NCBI GenBank assembly: GCA_031290935.1
Contig: JAISLK010000071.1
Span: 1 to 40,600, forward strand
DNA length: 40,600 nt
DNA from: Prevotellaceae bacterium
GTDB lineage: Bacteria; Bacteroidota; Bacteroidia; Bacteroidales; UBA932
Direction of reading: 5' to 3'
Positions 7,310 through 17,040 of the stretch are shown one piece after another (position 1 is the stretch's first letter; each line of letters opens with the position of its first letter). Position numbers and translations under genes: made by a program. The notes under the pieces are model-generated. The model worked only from the letters and a program-made list of their open reading frames with translations, did not search any database and had not been told where the DNA came from.

Positions 7310-9550
7310 ATGTCCGTAATGTATGCCGACGTCATTGTGCCGCTTGCGCTGAACAGGCTGCTGACCTATGCCGTTCCCGAAACGCTGGAAAGCATGGTGG
7401 CGGTGGGCAAGCGGGTAACGGCGCCTGTCGGGAAAAAGAATTATACCTGTTTAATCCGCCGTATCCACCGGAACCCGCCGGAACAGTATGCGGTAAAAAG
7501 CCTGCTGGCAGTGCTGGACGACCGCCCCACCGTAACGGAACTGCAGCTGCAACACTGGGAACAGCTGTCGGGATATTATTTGTGCAGCATGGGGGAGGTG
7601 ATGAAGGCCGCACTGCCCGGCGGTTTGCGAACGGCTTTCCGTCCGCTGTCCGAGGCCTTCGTGCGTTTGCATCCCTCCATATCGTCCGAAGAGCAATTGC
7701 ACGGCTGCCTGGACGCCTTGAAGCGGGCGGCCAGGCAGGAAGCGTTAGTGTTATCGTACCTTTCGTTTGCTGGGACGCTGGATTTTGCGCATCCGCATGA
7801 AACGCCCAAAAAGCAGTTACTCCAGGAGAAGCCGTGGGCTGCCGCCTTGACGGCGTGCGTGAAGAAAAATATTTTAATGGTGGTTACGCGGGAAACCGGC
7901 CGGCTGGATTTGTCGGCCACCGTCAGCAAAGCTGCGCCGGCGCTGTCGGCGGCGCAGCGGCAGGCGCGTGATGAAATTAACGCGCTGTTCCGGCAAAAGA
8001 ACGTAGCGCTCCTGCACGGCGTTACGGCGTCCGGGAAGACGGAGGTGTATATTGATTTGATTGCCGAACAGCTCCGCCGCGGGCGGCAGGTACTGTACCT
8101 GCTGCCGGAAATCGCGCTCGCCACGCAGATTATCGAACGCCTGCAAAGCGTTTTCGGGAACATCGTCGGCGTGTACCATTCAAAATATAATGACGCCGAA
8201 CGCGCCGAGATTTACCACGCCGTGTCTTCGCATTACCGGGTTATTCTTGGGGCGCGCTCGTCGCTGTTTTTGCCGTTCGACAGCCTGGGCCTGATTATCG
8301 TGGACGAAGAGCATGAGACCAGCTATAAACAGTACGACCCCGCGCCGCGTTACCATACGCGCGACGCGGCTATCATGCTGGCGCAGCTTCACCGCGCGTC
8401 CGTATTGCTCGGCACGGCCACGCCGTCTATGGAAAGTTACTACAACGCCCGCGCCGGGAAATACGGGCTGGTAACCCTTACGGAACGGTACCACCGCGTG
8501 CTGCCGCCGGCGATAGAGGTGGTGGATACCGTGCGCGAACGGAAACGGAGAAAAATGCACGGCCTGTTTTCGCAGACCCTGCTGGATGCAATAGGCGGGG
8601 CGCTGGACAAAAACGAACAGGTGATTCTATTCCAGAACCGGCGCGGCTATGCGCCTTTTGTGCAATGCGCCGAATGCGGCTACATCCCCCGCTGCACCCA
8701 ATGCAGCGTGAGCCTGGTTTATCACAAGCAGGGGAACATGCTGCGGTGCCACTATTGCGGCGCCTCGCAGCCGCTGCCGGCCGTGTGCCCCGAATGTAAA
8801 AGCGCCGGCATCCAAACCAAAGGATTCGGCACGGAGCGGGCGGAAGACGACCTGCAACTTTTTTTCCCGCAAGCGCGGATAGCCCGGCTGGATGTGGACG
8901 CCGCACGGGCGAAGCACGCTTACAGCCGTATCCTCGGCAACTTTGCGCAACGCCGCATTGATATTTTGGTCGGCACGCAGATGATTACGAAAGGGCTGGA
9001 TTTTGAACATGTGAGCTTGGTCGGTATCCTCAATGCCGACGCCCTGCTTAGTTTTCCGGACTTCCGCGCGCATGAACGCAGCTTCCAGCTGATGACGCAA
9101 GTGGGCGGGCGGGCAGGGCGCAAAGACAAACAGGGCCGCGTGATTATTCAAACCGCACAGCCAACCAATCCGGTTATCTACTTAGTACGGGAGGCCGATT
9201 ACAACAGCCTCTTCAACCTGCAACTGCACGAACGCCGGGAATTTCATTTCCCGCCCTATTCGCGCCTGACAAGCATCACCCTCAAGCACCGGCAGCCGGA
9301 TACCTTGCAGCAAGCGGCGGCAGCGCTGCGCAACCTTTTGGCGCCAACGTTGCAACAACGGCTCACAGGGCCTTTCCAGCCGGCGGTGAACCGCATACAG
9401 AACCGTTACCTTGCCTGCTTTTGGGTGCGCCTCGAACGCGGCGCCAACGCCGGCGCCTTAAAACATTTCCTGACGGAGCAGTTGGCAGCCCTGCATCAAC
9501 AGCAAGGCTTTTCCGGCGTCGAAGCAACAGTGGACGTAGATCCGCTGTGA
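7310..9550 (+). CDS. priA: PriA, primosomal replication restart helicase
   Basis: Protein of 746 residues, full length. PriA is the 3'-5' superfamily 2 DNA helicase that recognises abandoned forks and reloads the replisome. Visible: N-terminal DNA-binding region, Walker A GVTASGKTEVY about 235-245, DEEH box in IIVDEEHETSYK about 329-340, GTATPS motif, paired zinc-binding cysteines from about 453 (CAEC, CTQC, CHYC, CPEC), and the helicase motifs GTQMITKGLDF and QVGGRAGR. An in-frame ATG at 7319 is an alternative start. Upstream is dyad array A; downstream the nucleoside kinase has its own promoter. Confidence 0.97.
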   Translation: MSVMYADVIVPLALNRLLTYAVPETLESMVAVGKRVTAPVGKKNYTCLIRRIHRNPPEQYAVKSLLAVLDDRPTVTELQLQHWEQLSGYYLCSMGEVMKAALPGGLRTAFRPLSEAFVRLHPSISSEEQLHGCLDALKRAARQEALVLSYLSFAGTLDFAHPHETPKKQLLQEKPWAAALTACVKKNILMVVTRETGRLDLSATVSKAAPALSAAQRQARDEINALFRQKNVALLHGVTASGKTEVYIDLIAEQLRRGRQVLYLLPEIALATQIIERLQSVFGNIVGVYHSKYNDAERAEIYHAVSSHYRVILGARSSLFLPFDSLGLIIVDEEHETSYKQYDPAPRYHTRDAAIMLAQLHRASVLLGTATPSMESYYNARAGKYGLVTLTERYHRVLPPAIEVVDTVRERKRRKMHGLFSQTLLDAIGGALDKNEQVILFQNRRGYAPFVQCAECGYIPRCTQCSVSLVYHKQGNMLRCHYCGASQPLPAVCPECKSAGIQTKGFGTERAEDDLQLFFPQARIARLDVDAARAKHAYSRILGNFAQRRIDILVGTQMITKGLDFEHVSLVGILNADALLSFPDFRAHERSFQLMTQVGGRAGRKDKQGRVIIQTAQPTNPVIYLVREADYNSLFNLQLHERREFHFPPYSRLTSITLKHRQPDTLQQAAAALRNLLAPTLQQRLTGPFQPAVNRIQNRYLACFWVRLERGANAGALKHFLTEQLAALHQQQGFSGVEATVDVDPL

Positions 9551-9568
9551 GCATGCAGGACGGCGGGC

Positions 9569-9596
9569 TTGAATCTGTAAATTTTCTTTATCTTTG
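9569..9596 (+). promoter_or_regulatory. Promoter of the nucleoside kinase gene
   Basis: TTG (9569-9571), 17 nt, TATCTTTG (9589-9596). The 26 nt at 9572-9597 match the cdd promoter (13079-13104) at 23 positions. The box overlaps an upstream in-frame ATG at 9594, so translation should begin at 9621. Confidence 0.65.
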
Positions 9597-9620
9597 CTGC
9601 ACTGTTCAAAACAAAGCAGC

Positions 9621-11294
9621 ATGAATACCATACAAATTTATTGCGAAAATACCGCATCGTATCATGTGTGCCCGCCCGGCACAAGTTTATATCAATTATC
9701 GCAGCAACTGCGCGTCCGTTTGGCCTCCGATGTGCTGGCGGCGTTGGTGAATAACCAGCTGAAAGATCTTTCGTACGAAATATATTTTGCAATGAACATC
9801 CGGTTTGTTGATATTTCGTATCCCGACGGCATGCGGACTTACCAGCGGTCGCTGTCGTTCCTTTGCCAAAAGGCCGTTCATGATGTGTTGCCCGGTTACC
9901 GGCTGGCTATCGAACATTCCATCTCCCGCGGGCTGTACGGTGAAATTGTCAAAGGCGGGCAGCCGGCCGGTGAGGAATTATTGCGGCAGGTGGCGGCGCG
10001 TATGCGGGAACTGGCGAAAAAGAATATACCGTTTATCCGCATGAAAGAGGAAACCGAAAAGGTTATTGCCCTGTTCGAGCAAAACGGGCAGCCCGAAAAA
10101 GCGTTGCTGCAAAAAACGCGCGGCCGGTTCTACACTACTATATATTCGCTGGAGGGCTGTATGGATATTTTCTACGGGCCGTTGCTCTATTCCACCGGCT
10201 ACCTGAAAGTTTTTGCACTGGATAAATACGAAAGCGGCGTTCTCCTGCGCATGCCGCAGGCCAATAATCCGCTGGAACTGGAGCCGCGCCCGAAACAGCC
10301 GAAGCTGTTTCATATCTTCCGGCAACATAAGGAATGGGGCGAGATTTTAGATGCAAACAGTATCGGTTCCATCAACAAAATTATCCAGCAAAACAAAGCG
10401 CGTACGTTAATTCAAACGGCGGAAGCCCTGCAAGAGCGCGAGTATGCCACGCTGGCGCAACAAATACAAAAATCGCACGGACGTATAAAATTGGTGTTGA
10501 TAGCCGGCCCGTCAAGCAGTGGGAAAACGACGTCGGCCAAGCGGCTGGGCATTCAGGCAAAAGTGGCGGGCTTGAATCCGGTGGCGCTGGAACTGGATAA
10601 TTATTTTGTCGACCGCGATAAAACGCCGCGCGACGCCGAAGGGAATTATGATTTTGAAACCATCCATGCGCTGGATTTGGATTTCCTCAACGAACAATTA
10701 GACGATTTATTGCACGGGAAAGAAATCACTGTCCCGCGTTTTGATTTTATAGACGGGAAACGTTATTTCCCCGGGCAGCGGCTGAAAGCGCGTCCCCACG
10801 ACCTGCTGGTGCTCGAAGGCATCCATGCCTTGAACCCCGAGCTGACAAAAGGAGTGAACGACGAAAATAAATTTAAAATCTATGCGTCGGCGCTTACGTC
10901 TGTTTCGATGGACGAAAACAACCGCGTGCCGACAACCGACAACCGTTTAATCCGGCGGATTGTGCGCGACGCCAAGACGCGCGGTTATACCGCCAGCCAG
11001 ACCATTGCCCGCTGGCAGAGCGTGCGGCGCGGCGAAGACCGGTATATTTTCCCGTTCCAGGAAAACGCCGATGTAATGTTTAATTCGGCGCTGTTATTTG
11101 AATTGCCGGTATTGCGGCGGTATGCCGAACCGCTTTTACACCGTATCCATCCGATAGACCCGTCGTATGCCGAAGCCTTGCGGTTATTGAAATTCCTCAG
11201 CTATTTCGAAATGATTGCGCCCGAAGACGAGGCGACTGTTCCGCCGACGTCCATCCTCCGCGAATTTATCGGCGGCAGCAGTTTTGCGTATTAA
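9621..11294 (+). CDS. Nucleoside kinase (uridine kinase-like, with N-terminal TGS-like region)
   Basis: Protein of 557 residues counted from ATG 9621; an ATG at 9594 is excluded because it lies in the promoter. The N-terminal 60 residues resemble a TGS/threonyl-tRNA synthetase-like module, followed by a middle domain. A P-loop kinase domain starts near residue 290 with GPSSSGKTT, then ELDNYFVDRDKTPRD and a LEGIHALNP stretch, as in uridine kinases. This long form is common in Bacteroidota and Firmicutes and is annotated as nucleoside kinase. Likely reaction: ATP-dependent phosphorylation of uridine or cytidine in salvage. Its stop codon shares TTAA with the stop of the convergent RluA-type gene. 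Confidence 0.88.
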   Translation: MNTIQIYCENTASYHVCPPGTSLYQLSQQLRVRLASDVLAALVNNQLKDLSYEIYFAMNIRFVDISYPDGMRTYQRSLSFLCQKAVHDVLPGYRLAIEHSISRGLYGEIVKGGQPAGEELLRQVAARMRELAKKNIPFIRMKEETEKVIALFEQNGQPEKALLQKTRGRFYTTIYSLEGCMDIFYGPLLYSTGYLKVFALDKYESGVLLRMPQANNPLELEPRPKQPKLFHIFRQHKEWGEILDANSIGSINKIIQQNKARTLIQTAEALQEREYATLAQQIQKSHGRIKLVLIAGPSSSGKTTSAKRLGIQAKVAGLNPVALELDNYFVDRDKTPRDAEGNYDFETIHALDLDFLNEQLDDLLHGKEITVPRFDFIDGKRYFPGQRLKARPHDLLVLEGIHALNPELTKGVNDENKFKIYASALTSVSMDENNRVPTTDNRLIRRIVRDAKTRGYTASQTIARWQSVRRGEDRYIFPFQENADVMFNSALLFELPVLRRYAEPLLHRIHPIDPSYAEALRLLKFLSYFEMIAPEDEATVPPTSILREFIGGSSFAY

Positions 11295-11983
11295 CTTCCC
11301 GGCAAACCGGCCATGCGCTGCTCAAACCATTGCCATAACGTATCTCCGGGTACCGGCGCTATGATAGCGACCGGTTCTTTTTTTACCGGATGTACAAAAG
11401 CAGCGCTGCGTGCATGCAGCGAAATGCTGCCGTCGGGATTGGAACGCGCCGCGCCGTATTTCAAGTCGCCTTTTACGGGGCAGCCGATAGCCGCAAGCTG
11501 GCACCGGATTTGGTGATGCCGCCCGGTGAGGAGTTGCACTTCCAGCAAATGGTAATTATCGCCGCCGGCCAGGAGCGTGTAGCGCAACCGCGCTTCCTTT
11601 GCGCCCGGCCGGGGCGCGTCGAACGCATAGGATTTATTTTGCTTTTCGTTGCGGGTTAAATAATGCGTCAAGGCGCCGCTGTCTTGGGCGGGGCGGTTTT
11701 TTACGATAGCCCAGTAAATTTTATGCATGCCGCCGTTACGGAACAATTCATTGAGGCGTTCCAAAGCCTTGCCGGTTTTTGCAAAAAGCGTTACGCCGCT
11801 CACCGGCCGGTCAAGCCGGTGCGGCACGCCCAGGAATACATTGCCCGGCTTATTGTCGCGCTGTTTGATAAAATTTTTTACCGCTTCGCACAACGGCGTA
11901 TCGCCGGTTTTATCACCCTGCACTATCTCGCCCGCACGCTTGTTTACCGCTATAATATGGTTGTCTTCGTAGAGGAAAATCAT
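11291..11983 (-). CDS. RluA family RNA pseudouridine synthase
   Basis: Protein of 230 residues from ATG 11983. The catalytic motif HRLDRPVSGV is at 55-64, with Asp58 the expected nucleophile; LLTGRHHQIRCQLA and KGDLKYGA further support the family. There is no S4 domain at the N-terminus, so it is a short RluA-type enzyme; the target (23S rRNA or tRNA position) cannot be told from sequence. The start follows the panB stop by 27 nt and both run leftward, so they are probably one transcript. A further upstream in-frame start near 12010 would overlap the panB stop and is less likely. The last codon overlaps the convergent nucleoside kinase stop. Confidence 0.9.
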   Translation of the reverse strand: MIFLYEDNHIIAVNKRAGEIVQGDKTGDTPLCEAVKNFIKQRDNKPGNVFLGVPHRLDRPVSGVTLFAKTGKALERLNELFRNGGMHKIYWAIVKNRPAQDSGALTHYLTRNEKQNKSYAFDAPRPGAKEARLRYTLLAGGDNYHLLEVQLLTGRHHQIRCQLAAIGCPVKGDLKYGAARSNPDGSISLHARSAAFVHPVKKEPVAIIAPVPGDTLWQWFEQRMAGLPGS

Positions 11984-12010
11984 AATGGGCTGTCGCCTAA
12001 AATCCGTCAA

Positions 12011-12826
12011 TCAATATTGTTCTTTTTCATTAGGGAAATCGCCTGCTTTAACGTCTTTCACGTAGTGCCTGAAAGCTTTTTGCATGTCTTCGCTGAGGTT
12101 CGCATAACGCCTCAGGAAGCGCGGCGAGAACTCCTGGTGCAAGCCCAGCATGTCATGCGCTACCAGCACCTGGCCGTCCACAAAGCGCCCCGCACCAATG
12201 CCAATCATCGGGATTGTTAATTCTTCCGTCAGGCGTTTGCCCAGCAGCGCAGGGATTTTCTCCAGCACAATGGCGAAACAGCCCGCCTCTTCGAGTAAAT
12301 GCGCGTCTTCTATCAACCGTTTTGCTTCTTCCTCCTCTTTGGCGCGGACGGAATAGGTGCCGAATTTCAAAATCGACTGCGGCGTCAAGCCCAGGTGCCC
12401 CATGATGGGAATGCCCGCCGACAGGATGCGCTGCACCGATTCCAGCACCTCCCTGCCGCCTTCGAGCTTCACCGCATCGGCTTCGCTTTCCTTCATCAGG
12501 CGGATGGCCGAATGTACGGCTTCTTTTGAATTGCCTTGATAGGTGCCGAAAGGCATATCGACTACCACCATCGGGTTTTTCACAGCCCGCACCACGCTTT
12601 GCGCATGGTAAATCATTTGTTCCAACGTAATCGGCAACGTGGTTTCATACCCCGCCATGACGTTCGCCGCCGAATCGCCGACCAGCATAATGTCCACCCC
12701 GGCGGTATCCATAATACGCGCCATCGTATAATCATACACCGTGAGCATGGCGATTTTCTCGCCGCGCTGTTTCATTTCGTATAAAGCGTGGGTAGTTACT
12801 ACCCGCTTCTTTCCTTCTACTGACAT
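12011..12826 (-). CDS. panB: PanB, 3-methyl-2-oxobutanoate hydroxymethyltransferase
   Basis: Protein of 271 residues, full length. PanB transfers a hydroxymethyl group from methylene-tetrahydrofolate to alpha-ketoisovalerate, the first committed step to pantothenate and CoA, in the cytoplasm. Visible: [11 protein letters not shown], the [11 protein letters not shown] metal and substrate region, [21 protein letters not shown] and IGIGAG, all in the expected order. It is first in a leftward pair with the RluA-type gene and has its own promoter (12883-12911). Other pantothenate genes are not in the window. Confidence 0.97.
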   Translation of the reverse strand: MSVEGKKRVVTTHALYEMKQRGEKIAMLTVYDYTMARIMDTAGVDIMLVGDSAANVMAGYETTLPITLEQMIYHAQSVVRAVKNPMVVVDMPFGTYQGNSKEAVHSAIRLMKESEADAVKLEGGREVLESVQRILSAGIPIMGHLGLTPQSILKFGTYSVRAKEEEEAKRLIEDAHLLEEAGCFAIVLEKIPALLGKRLTEELTIPMIGIGAGRFVDGQVLVAHDMLGLHQEFSPRFLRRYANLSEDMQKAFRHYVKDVKAGDFPNEKEQY

Positions 12827-12882
12827 AGATTTGATAATTTTGATTGTTGAGATTAATATAGTATTTCAGGTTTATGCGGCTA

Positions 12883-12911
12883 CAAAGCTATGAAAAATTT
12901 TTATCATGCAA
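12883..12911 (-). promoter_or_regulatory. panB promoter
   Basis: Minus strand TTG (12909-12911), 18 nt, TAGCTTTG (12883-12890). Array B begins about 27 nt further upstream. Confidence 0.6.
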
Positions 12912-12937
12912 TAATATGGCGGCGGAATCATTTTATA

Positions 12938-13043
12938 CTTTCCGGAAGTGGGGAAAATGAAAAAAAGACTTTTTTATGCTTTCCGGAAGTGGGGAAAACG
13001 CAAAAAAGACTTTTTTATGCTTTCCCGATGTGGGGAAAACGCT
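12938..13043. repeat. Dyad array B: three 41-bp units with TTCCGGAA
   Basis: Units start at 12938, 12979 and 13020, a 41-bp period (about four helical turns). Each carries a TTCCGGAA palindrome (third copy changed to TTCCCGAT), then GTGGGGAAAA, and the first two end with an A-run/GAC/T-run dyad. The array lies between the panB promoter (leftward) and the cdd promoter (rightward). Confidence 0.9.
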
Positions 13044-13046
13044 TTC

Positions 13047-13058
13047 GCCGGCGCCGGC
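13047..13058. repeat. GC-rich palindromic core between panB and cdd
   Basis: GCCGGCGCCGGC, a perfect 12-bp palindrome adjoining array B, of the same type as other spacer cores. No arms are seen here. Confidence 0.5.
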
Positions 13059-13078
13059 CTCCATCCGTCAATTAAACA

Positions 13079-13104
13079 AATCCGTAAATTTTATTTACCT
13101 TTGC
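13079..13104 (+). promoter_or_regulatory. cdd promoter
   Basis: TACCTTTG at 13096-13103 in a 26-nt stretch that matches the nucleoside kinase promoter at 23 positions. No clear TTG at -33. Confidence 0.6.
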
Positions 13105-13129
13105 ACGGTTATCGTTAATAGCAGGAAAA

Positions 13130-13606
13130 ATGAATATAAAGAAAATAGAAATTACCGTGTATGAAGCTGCGGACATCCGGGAACTGAGCCGGGAAGATGC
13201 CGCCTTGCTGGCGAAAGCGGCGGAAGCCACGGGCAATGCCTATGCCCCGTATTCGCAGTTCCATGTCGGCGCGGCGGTATTGCTGGAAAATGGCGAAGTC
13301 ATTTGCGGGAGCAACCAGGAGAATGCGGCCTATCCGTCGGGGTTATGCGCCGAACGCGTAGCGTTATTTTATGCCACCTCGCGGTTCCCGGAGGCGGCCG
13401 TCCGCGCGATAGCCATCCATTCATCGACCGGCGGGCAAGCCGGCCCCGAACCGGTGTACCCCTGCGGCGCCTGCCGGCAGGTCTTGCTCGAATGCGAAAG
13501 CCGCTCCGGCCGGCCGCTAAAAGTCATCATGGGCGGCGTACAAAAAATACAAATCGTAAACAGCGCAAGCGAACTGCTACCGCTGAACTTTCATTTGAGT
13601 CATTAA
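13130..13606 (+). CDS. cdd: Cytidine deaminase
   Basis: Protein of 158 residues. It deaminates cytidine or deoxycytidine to the uridine form in pyrimidine salvage. The zinc site is complete: C73-A-E75 and PCGAC with Cys112 and Cys115. PYSQFHVGAAV at 40-50 and NQENAAYPSG at 62-71 form the substrate pocket. Its own promoter precedes it by 26 nt. It is followed after 44 nt, filled with a catcac microsatellite, by tadA in the same direction. With the nucleoside kinase at 9621 it would convert cytidine to UMP. Confidence 0.96.
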   Translation: MNIKKIEITVYEAADIRELSREDAALLAKAAEATGNAYAPYSQFHVGAAVLLENGEVICGSNQENAAYPSGLCAERVALFYATSRFPEAAVRAIAIHSSTGGQAGPEPVYPCGACRQVLLECESRSGRPLKVIMGGVQKIQIVNSASELLPLNFHLSH

Positions 13607-13648
13607 ACACATCACCACATCATCACATCATCACATCACCACATCCAT
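13607..13648. repeat. catcac-type microsatellite between cdd and tadA
   Basis: Interrupted CATCAC/CACATC repeats fill the entire gap between the cdd stop and the tadA ATG, leaving no room for a promoter. The same words form inverted arms at 26432, 29871 and 29995. Confidence 0.85.
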
Positions 13649-13650
13649 AC

Positions 13651-14067
13651 ATGCGCGAGGCCTTGAAAGAGGCGATGACGGCGTTCGGGAAGGACGAAGT
13701 GCCGGTAGGATGCGTCATTGTTAGCGGCTCGGGCATTATCGCCCGCGCACACAACCTCACCGAAACCCTGAACGACCCTACTGCCCACGCCGAAATGCAG
13801 GCCATCACGGCGGCGGCGCAGGTTGTGGGGGGAAAATATTTAAATGATTGTACGCTGTATGTTACTTTGGAGCCTTGCCCCATGTGCGCGGGCGCGCTGT
13901 TCTGGGCGCAAATCGGCAAAATCGTTTATGGCGCCGCCGACCCGAAACGCGGGTTTTCATTATCCGGCGCATCCCTGTTGCATCCGAAAACCATTGTCGA
14001 AAGCGGCGTTTTAGCCGGTGAAAGCGCCCGGTTGCTGCAACGGTTCTTCCGGAAAAAACGCAGTTAG
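13651..14067 (+). CDS. tadA: TadA-like tRNA adenosine (or nucleoside) deaminase
   Basis: Protein of 138 residues from ATG 13651. Zinc site HAE at 46-48 and PCPMC at 75-79; EVPVGCVIV at 16-24, NDPTAHAE at 41-48 and [17 protein letters not shown] match tRNA A34 deaminases that make inosine in tRNA-Arg. Family members usually have 5-15 more residues before the M-R-E-A-L helix; here the in-frame sequence upstream is microsatellite-coded, so the original N-terminus may have been lost. A guanine deaminase-type role is less likely given the motifs. The stop overlaps the convergent fumarase stop by four bases. Confidence 0.85.
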   Translation: MREALKEAMTAFGKDEVPVGCVIVSGSGIIARAHNLTETLNDPTAHAEMQAITAAAQVVGGKYLNDCTLYVTLEPCPMCAGALFWAQIGKIVYGAADPKRGFSLSGASLLHPKTIVESGVLAGESARLLQRFFRKKRS

Positions 14068-15692
14068 CCCCTTGCCTTCAGGGTTTGGAAGAAATCATTC
14101 CCTTTGTCGTCCACCAGGATGAACGCGGGAAAATCTGCCACTTCAATTTTCCAAATGGCCTCCATGCCCAGTTCGGGATATTCCAGGCATTCCACCTTCT
14201 TGATATTGTTCTGCGCAAGGATAGCCGCCGGGCCGCCGATGCTGCCGAGGTAGAAGCCGCCATATTTCTTGCAGGCGTCGGTTACCTGCCGGCTGCGGTT
14301 GCCTTTGGCAATCATCAGCAGGCTGCCGCCGTGGGACTGGAATAAATCCACATAACTGTCCATCCGTCCGGCAGTGGTAGGCCCAAAGGAACCGCTGGGC
14401 AGGCCTTTCGGCGTTTTCGCGGGGCCGGCGTAATAAACAGGATGGTCTTTGATATATTGCGGCAAGCCTTCGCCCCTGTCCAGACGCTCTTTCAGCTTGG
14501 CGTGCGCGATGTCGCGCCCCACGATAATCGTCCCGTTAAGCGACAGGCGCGTGGCTACCGGGTATTTCGACAGGGTTTTCAATATCTCCGGCATTGGCCG
14601 GTTGAGGTCGATTTTCACTGCATCGCCTTCGCCGGCTTCGCGCAGGGCGGCAGGGATATATTTACCGGGATGGTCTTCCAGTTTTTCAATCCAGATACCG
14701 TCTTTATTGATTTTGCATTTGATATTGCGGTCGGCGGAGCAGGATACGCCCAGCCCCACCGGGCACGACGCGCCGTGCCGCGGCAAGCGGATGATACGGA
14801 TGTCATGCGCAAAATATTTCCCGCCGAACTGCGCGCCCAGCCCGGTTTTTTGCGCTTCCGCAAGCACCTGCTTTTCGAGTTCCAGGTCGCGGAAGGCCTG
14901 CCCGCCTTCGTTTCCTTCGGCAGGCAAGTTATCGTAGTATTTCACGGACGCTAATTTTACCGTTTTCAGATTGGCCTCGGCCGACGTGCCGCCAATCACA
15001 AAAGCGATGTGATAAGGCGGGCAGGCGGCCGTGCCCAGCGTTTTCATTTTCTCCACCAAAAACGGGAGCAGCCGCTCCGGCGTCAACAGGGCTTTTGTTT
15101 CCTGATATAAATAGGTCTTGTTGGCCGAACCGCCGCCTTTGGCGATGCACAGGAATTTGTATTCCGCGCCTTCGACGGCATACAGGTCAATTTGCGCCGG
15201 CAGGTTGCAGCCGGTATTTTTTTCGTCGTACATGGTCAGCGGGACGTTTTGCGAATAGCGCAAATTTTCTTCGGTGTAGGTTTTATACACGCCGAGCGAG
15301 AGGGCTTCTTCGTCGCCGCCGCCCGTCCATACCTGCTGCCCTTTCTTGCCGGAGATGATAGCCGTGCCCGTATCCTGGCAGAAAGGCAACAGCCCTTTGG
15401 CGGATACTTCGGCATTGCGGAGGAAAGTCAGCGCAACGTATTTGTCGTTTTCACTTGCTTCGGGGTCGGCGAGGATGGCGGCCACCTGCCGCTGGTGCCC
15501 GGGGCGCAGCAAGAAAGCGACGTCGCGGAAGGCGGCGTTGGCCATAGCCGTCAATCCTTCGGGTGCGATTTTCAAAATTTCTTTTCCTTCAAATTCGGCT
15601 ACCGAAACGTAGTCTTTGGTCAAAAGGTAATATTCCGTGGTGTCTTTTCCCAGCGGGAAGGGCGGTTGGTACTTGAATGCAGTTATTGCCAT
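14064..15692 (-). CDS. Class I fumarate hydratase (4Fe-4S)
   Basis: Protein of 542 residues, similar to FumA/FumB. It hydrates fumarate to malate in the reductive or oxidative branch of the TCA pathway. The three cluster ligands expected from FumA are present at the same positions: Cys105 (FCQDTG), Cys224 (TAACPPYH) and Cys318 (GVSCSADR). The C-terminal domain has [13 protein letters not shown]. The iron-sulfur cluster makes the enzyme oxygen-sensitive, which fits an anaerobe. It follows prfB by 63 nt on the same strand; no strong promoter box was found between them. A class I tartrate dehydratase is the main alternative, but fused length and motifs favour fumarase. Confidence 0.95.
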   Translation of the reverse strand: MAITAFKYQPPFPLGKDTTEYYLLTKDYVSVAEFEGKEILKIAPEGLTAMANAAFRDVAFLLRPGHQRQVAAILADPEASENDKYVALTFLRNAEVSAKGLLPFCQDTGTAIISGKKGQQVWTGGGDEEALSLGVYKTYTEENLRYSQNVPLTMYDEKNTGCNLPAQIDLYAVEGAEYKFLCIAKGGGSANKTYLYQETKALLTPERLLPFLVEKMKTLGTAACPPYHIAFVIGGTSAEANLKTVKLASVKYYDNLPAEGNEGGQAFRDLELEKQVLAEAQKTGLGAQFGGKYFAHDIRIIRLPRHGASCPVGLGVSCSADRNIKCKINKDGIWIEKLEDHPGKYIPAALREAGEGDAVKIDLNRPMPEILKTLSKYPVATRLSLNGTIIVGRDIAHAKLKERLDRGEGLPQYIKDHPVYYAGPAKTPKGLPSGSFGPTTAGRMDSYVDLFQSHGGSLLMIAKGNRSRQVTDACKKYGGFYLGSIGGPAAILAQNNIKKVECLEYPELGMEAIWKIEVADFPAFILVDDKGNDFFQTLKARG

Positions 15693-15755
15693 AATGGTTT
15701 TGTTATTATAATGGTTGATGTTTTTATTATAAAAAATTACTGTTTTTTCCGTATA

Positions 15756-16830
15756 TCAATTGTTCATCAAATACGCTTTCATAAACGCATTCAGGTCGCC
15801 GTCGAGCGTTGCCTGGGTGTCGGTGGCTTCGTAGCCGGTGCGGTGGTCTTTCACCAGTTTGTAGGGATGGAGGGTATAACTGCGGATTTGCGAGCCCCAT
15901 TCTATTTTCTTTTTCTGTCCTTCGATTTCGGCTTCTTTCTCGCGGCGGCGGCGCAGTTCCAGTTCATAGAGGTGCGATTTCAAAATCCGCAGGGCATTAT
16001 GGCGGTTATCAAGTTGCGAGCGGGTTTCCGTGTTTTCCACCGTGATGCCGGTGGGGATGTGCCGCACGCGCACGCCGGTTTCCACTTTATTTACATTCTG
16101 CCCGCCGGCGCCGCTGGAGCGGAAGGTATCCCATTCCAGGTCGGCAGGGTTGATTTCGATTTGTATGGTATCGTCCACGGCAGGGATAACGAAGACGGAT
16201 GAGAACGTGGTTTGCCGTTTCCCCTGGGCGTTGAACGGCGAGATGCGCACCAGCCGGTGTACGCCGTTTTCCGCTTTCAGGAAGCCATAGGCATATTCGC
16301 CTTCAAATTCGATGGTGGCGGATTTGATGCCGGCTTCGTCGCCGTCGAGCACGTCGAGGAGGGATACTTTATAGTCGTTGCGTTCGCCCCAGCGCATGTA
16401 CATGCGCAGGAGCATGGCCGACCAGTCGTTGCTTTCGGTGCCGCCTGCGCCGGAATTGATTTTCAGGATAGCGCCCATCCTGTCGGCTTCTCCGCCGAGC
16501 ATATTGCGCATTTCCAGTTCTTCTATCGCGGCAAGGGCTTTGGCGTACTGTGCATCCGTGTCGGCTTCGGCGTCCTGCCTGGCCAGTTCAAACCATACGG
16601 CGAGTTCTTCTATGGCATTGGCCACGTTTTGGTAACCGGCTATCAATGATTTTAACGCGGCTACTTTTTTTAATTGTATTTCTGCTGCTTTTGGGTCATC
16701 CCAGAAGTGGGGCTGTTGGGTTTTTTCGTCTTCCCGGGCTAAAAGTTGTGTTTTGGCGTCGATGTCAAAGGCACCCCCTCAACGCCTGTTCACGTTCTTG
16801 AAGGTTTTTCAGCTGTTCTACTGTAATCAT
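15756..16830 (-). CDS. prfB: Peptide chain release factor 2, programmed +1 frameshift
   Basis: RF2 reads UGA and UAA stops. The coding sequence starts at ATG 16830 and meets an in-frame TGA at 16765-16767 after 21 codons; a +1 shift at CTT-T-GAC restores the frame and yields 357 residues. The shift site is classic: an internal Shine-Dalgarno-like AGGGGG (16774-16779), three bases, CTT, TGA, then C. The recognition tripeptide SPF falls at about 197-199 and the catalytic GGQ at 242-244. The arrangement lets RF2 level control its own synthesis: low RF2 slows termination at the TGA and favours the shift. Reported as one gene; it is not a pseudogene. Confidence 0.96.
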
Positions 16831-16846
16831 TTTTTGAAAATTTCCG

Positions 16847-16854
16847 CAAAGGTA
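16847..16854 (-). promoter_or_regulatory. prfB promoter box
   Basis: Minus-strand TACCTTTG, 16 nt before the prfB ATG. The rest of 16855-17008 is AT-rich and shows nothing else recognisable. Confidence 0.5.
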
Positions 16855-17008
16855 CGGAAAAAAGAGCGGGGAAGAAAATAAATTTCACTTATAAACATTG
16901 CTTCGGTAGATGCTTGGATATTAATTTGTAGTATTCATCCGGCACTCCACAATTCCCCTGTTACATTTAGTATTTAAATCCACCTGCAGAATTTTTTTTA
17001 AAAAAAGA

Positions 17009-17040
17009 TTTGGTGTTTCAAAATATTTTTTGTTACTTTG
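17009..17040 (+). promoter_or_regulatory. Promoter of the 17111 beta-barrel gene
   Basis: TTTG (17009-17012), 20 nt, TTACTTTG (17033-17040), followed by a 70-nt A/T-rich leader. Confidence 0.6.

Noticed and set aside
15192-16202. Long + strand ORF (336 codons) opposite fumarase and prfB
   Set aside because: Antisense to two well-identified genes, composition follows their third-position GC bias, and no domain is recognisable.
15756-16830. prfB as a frameshifted pseudogene
   Set aside because: The break is the known programmed +1 shift with internal SD and CTT-TGA-C; downstream motifs are intact.
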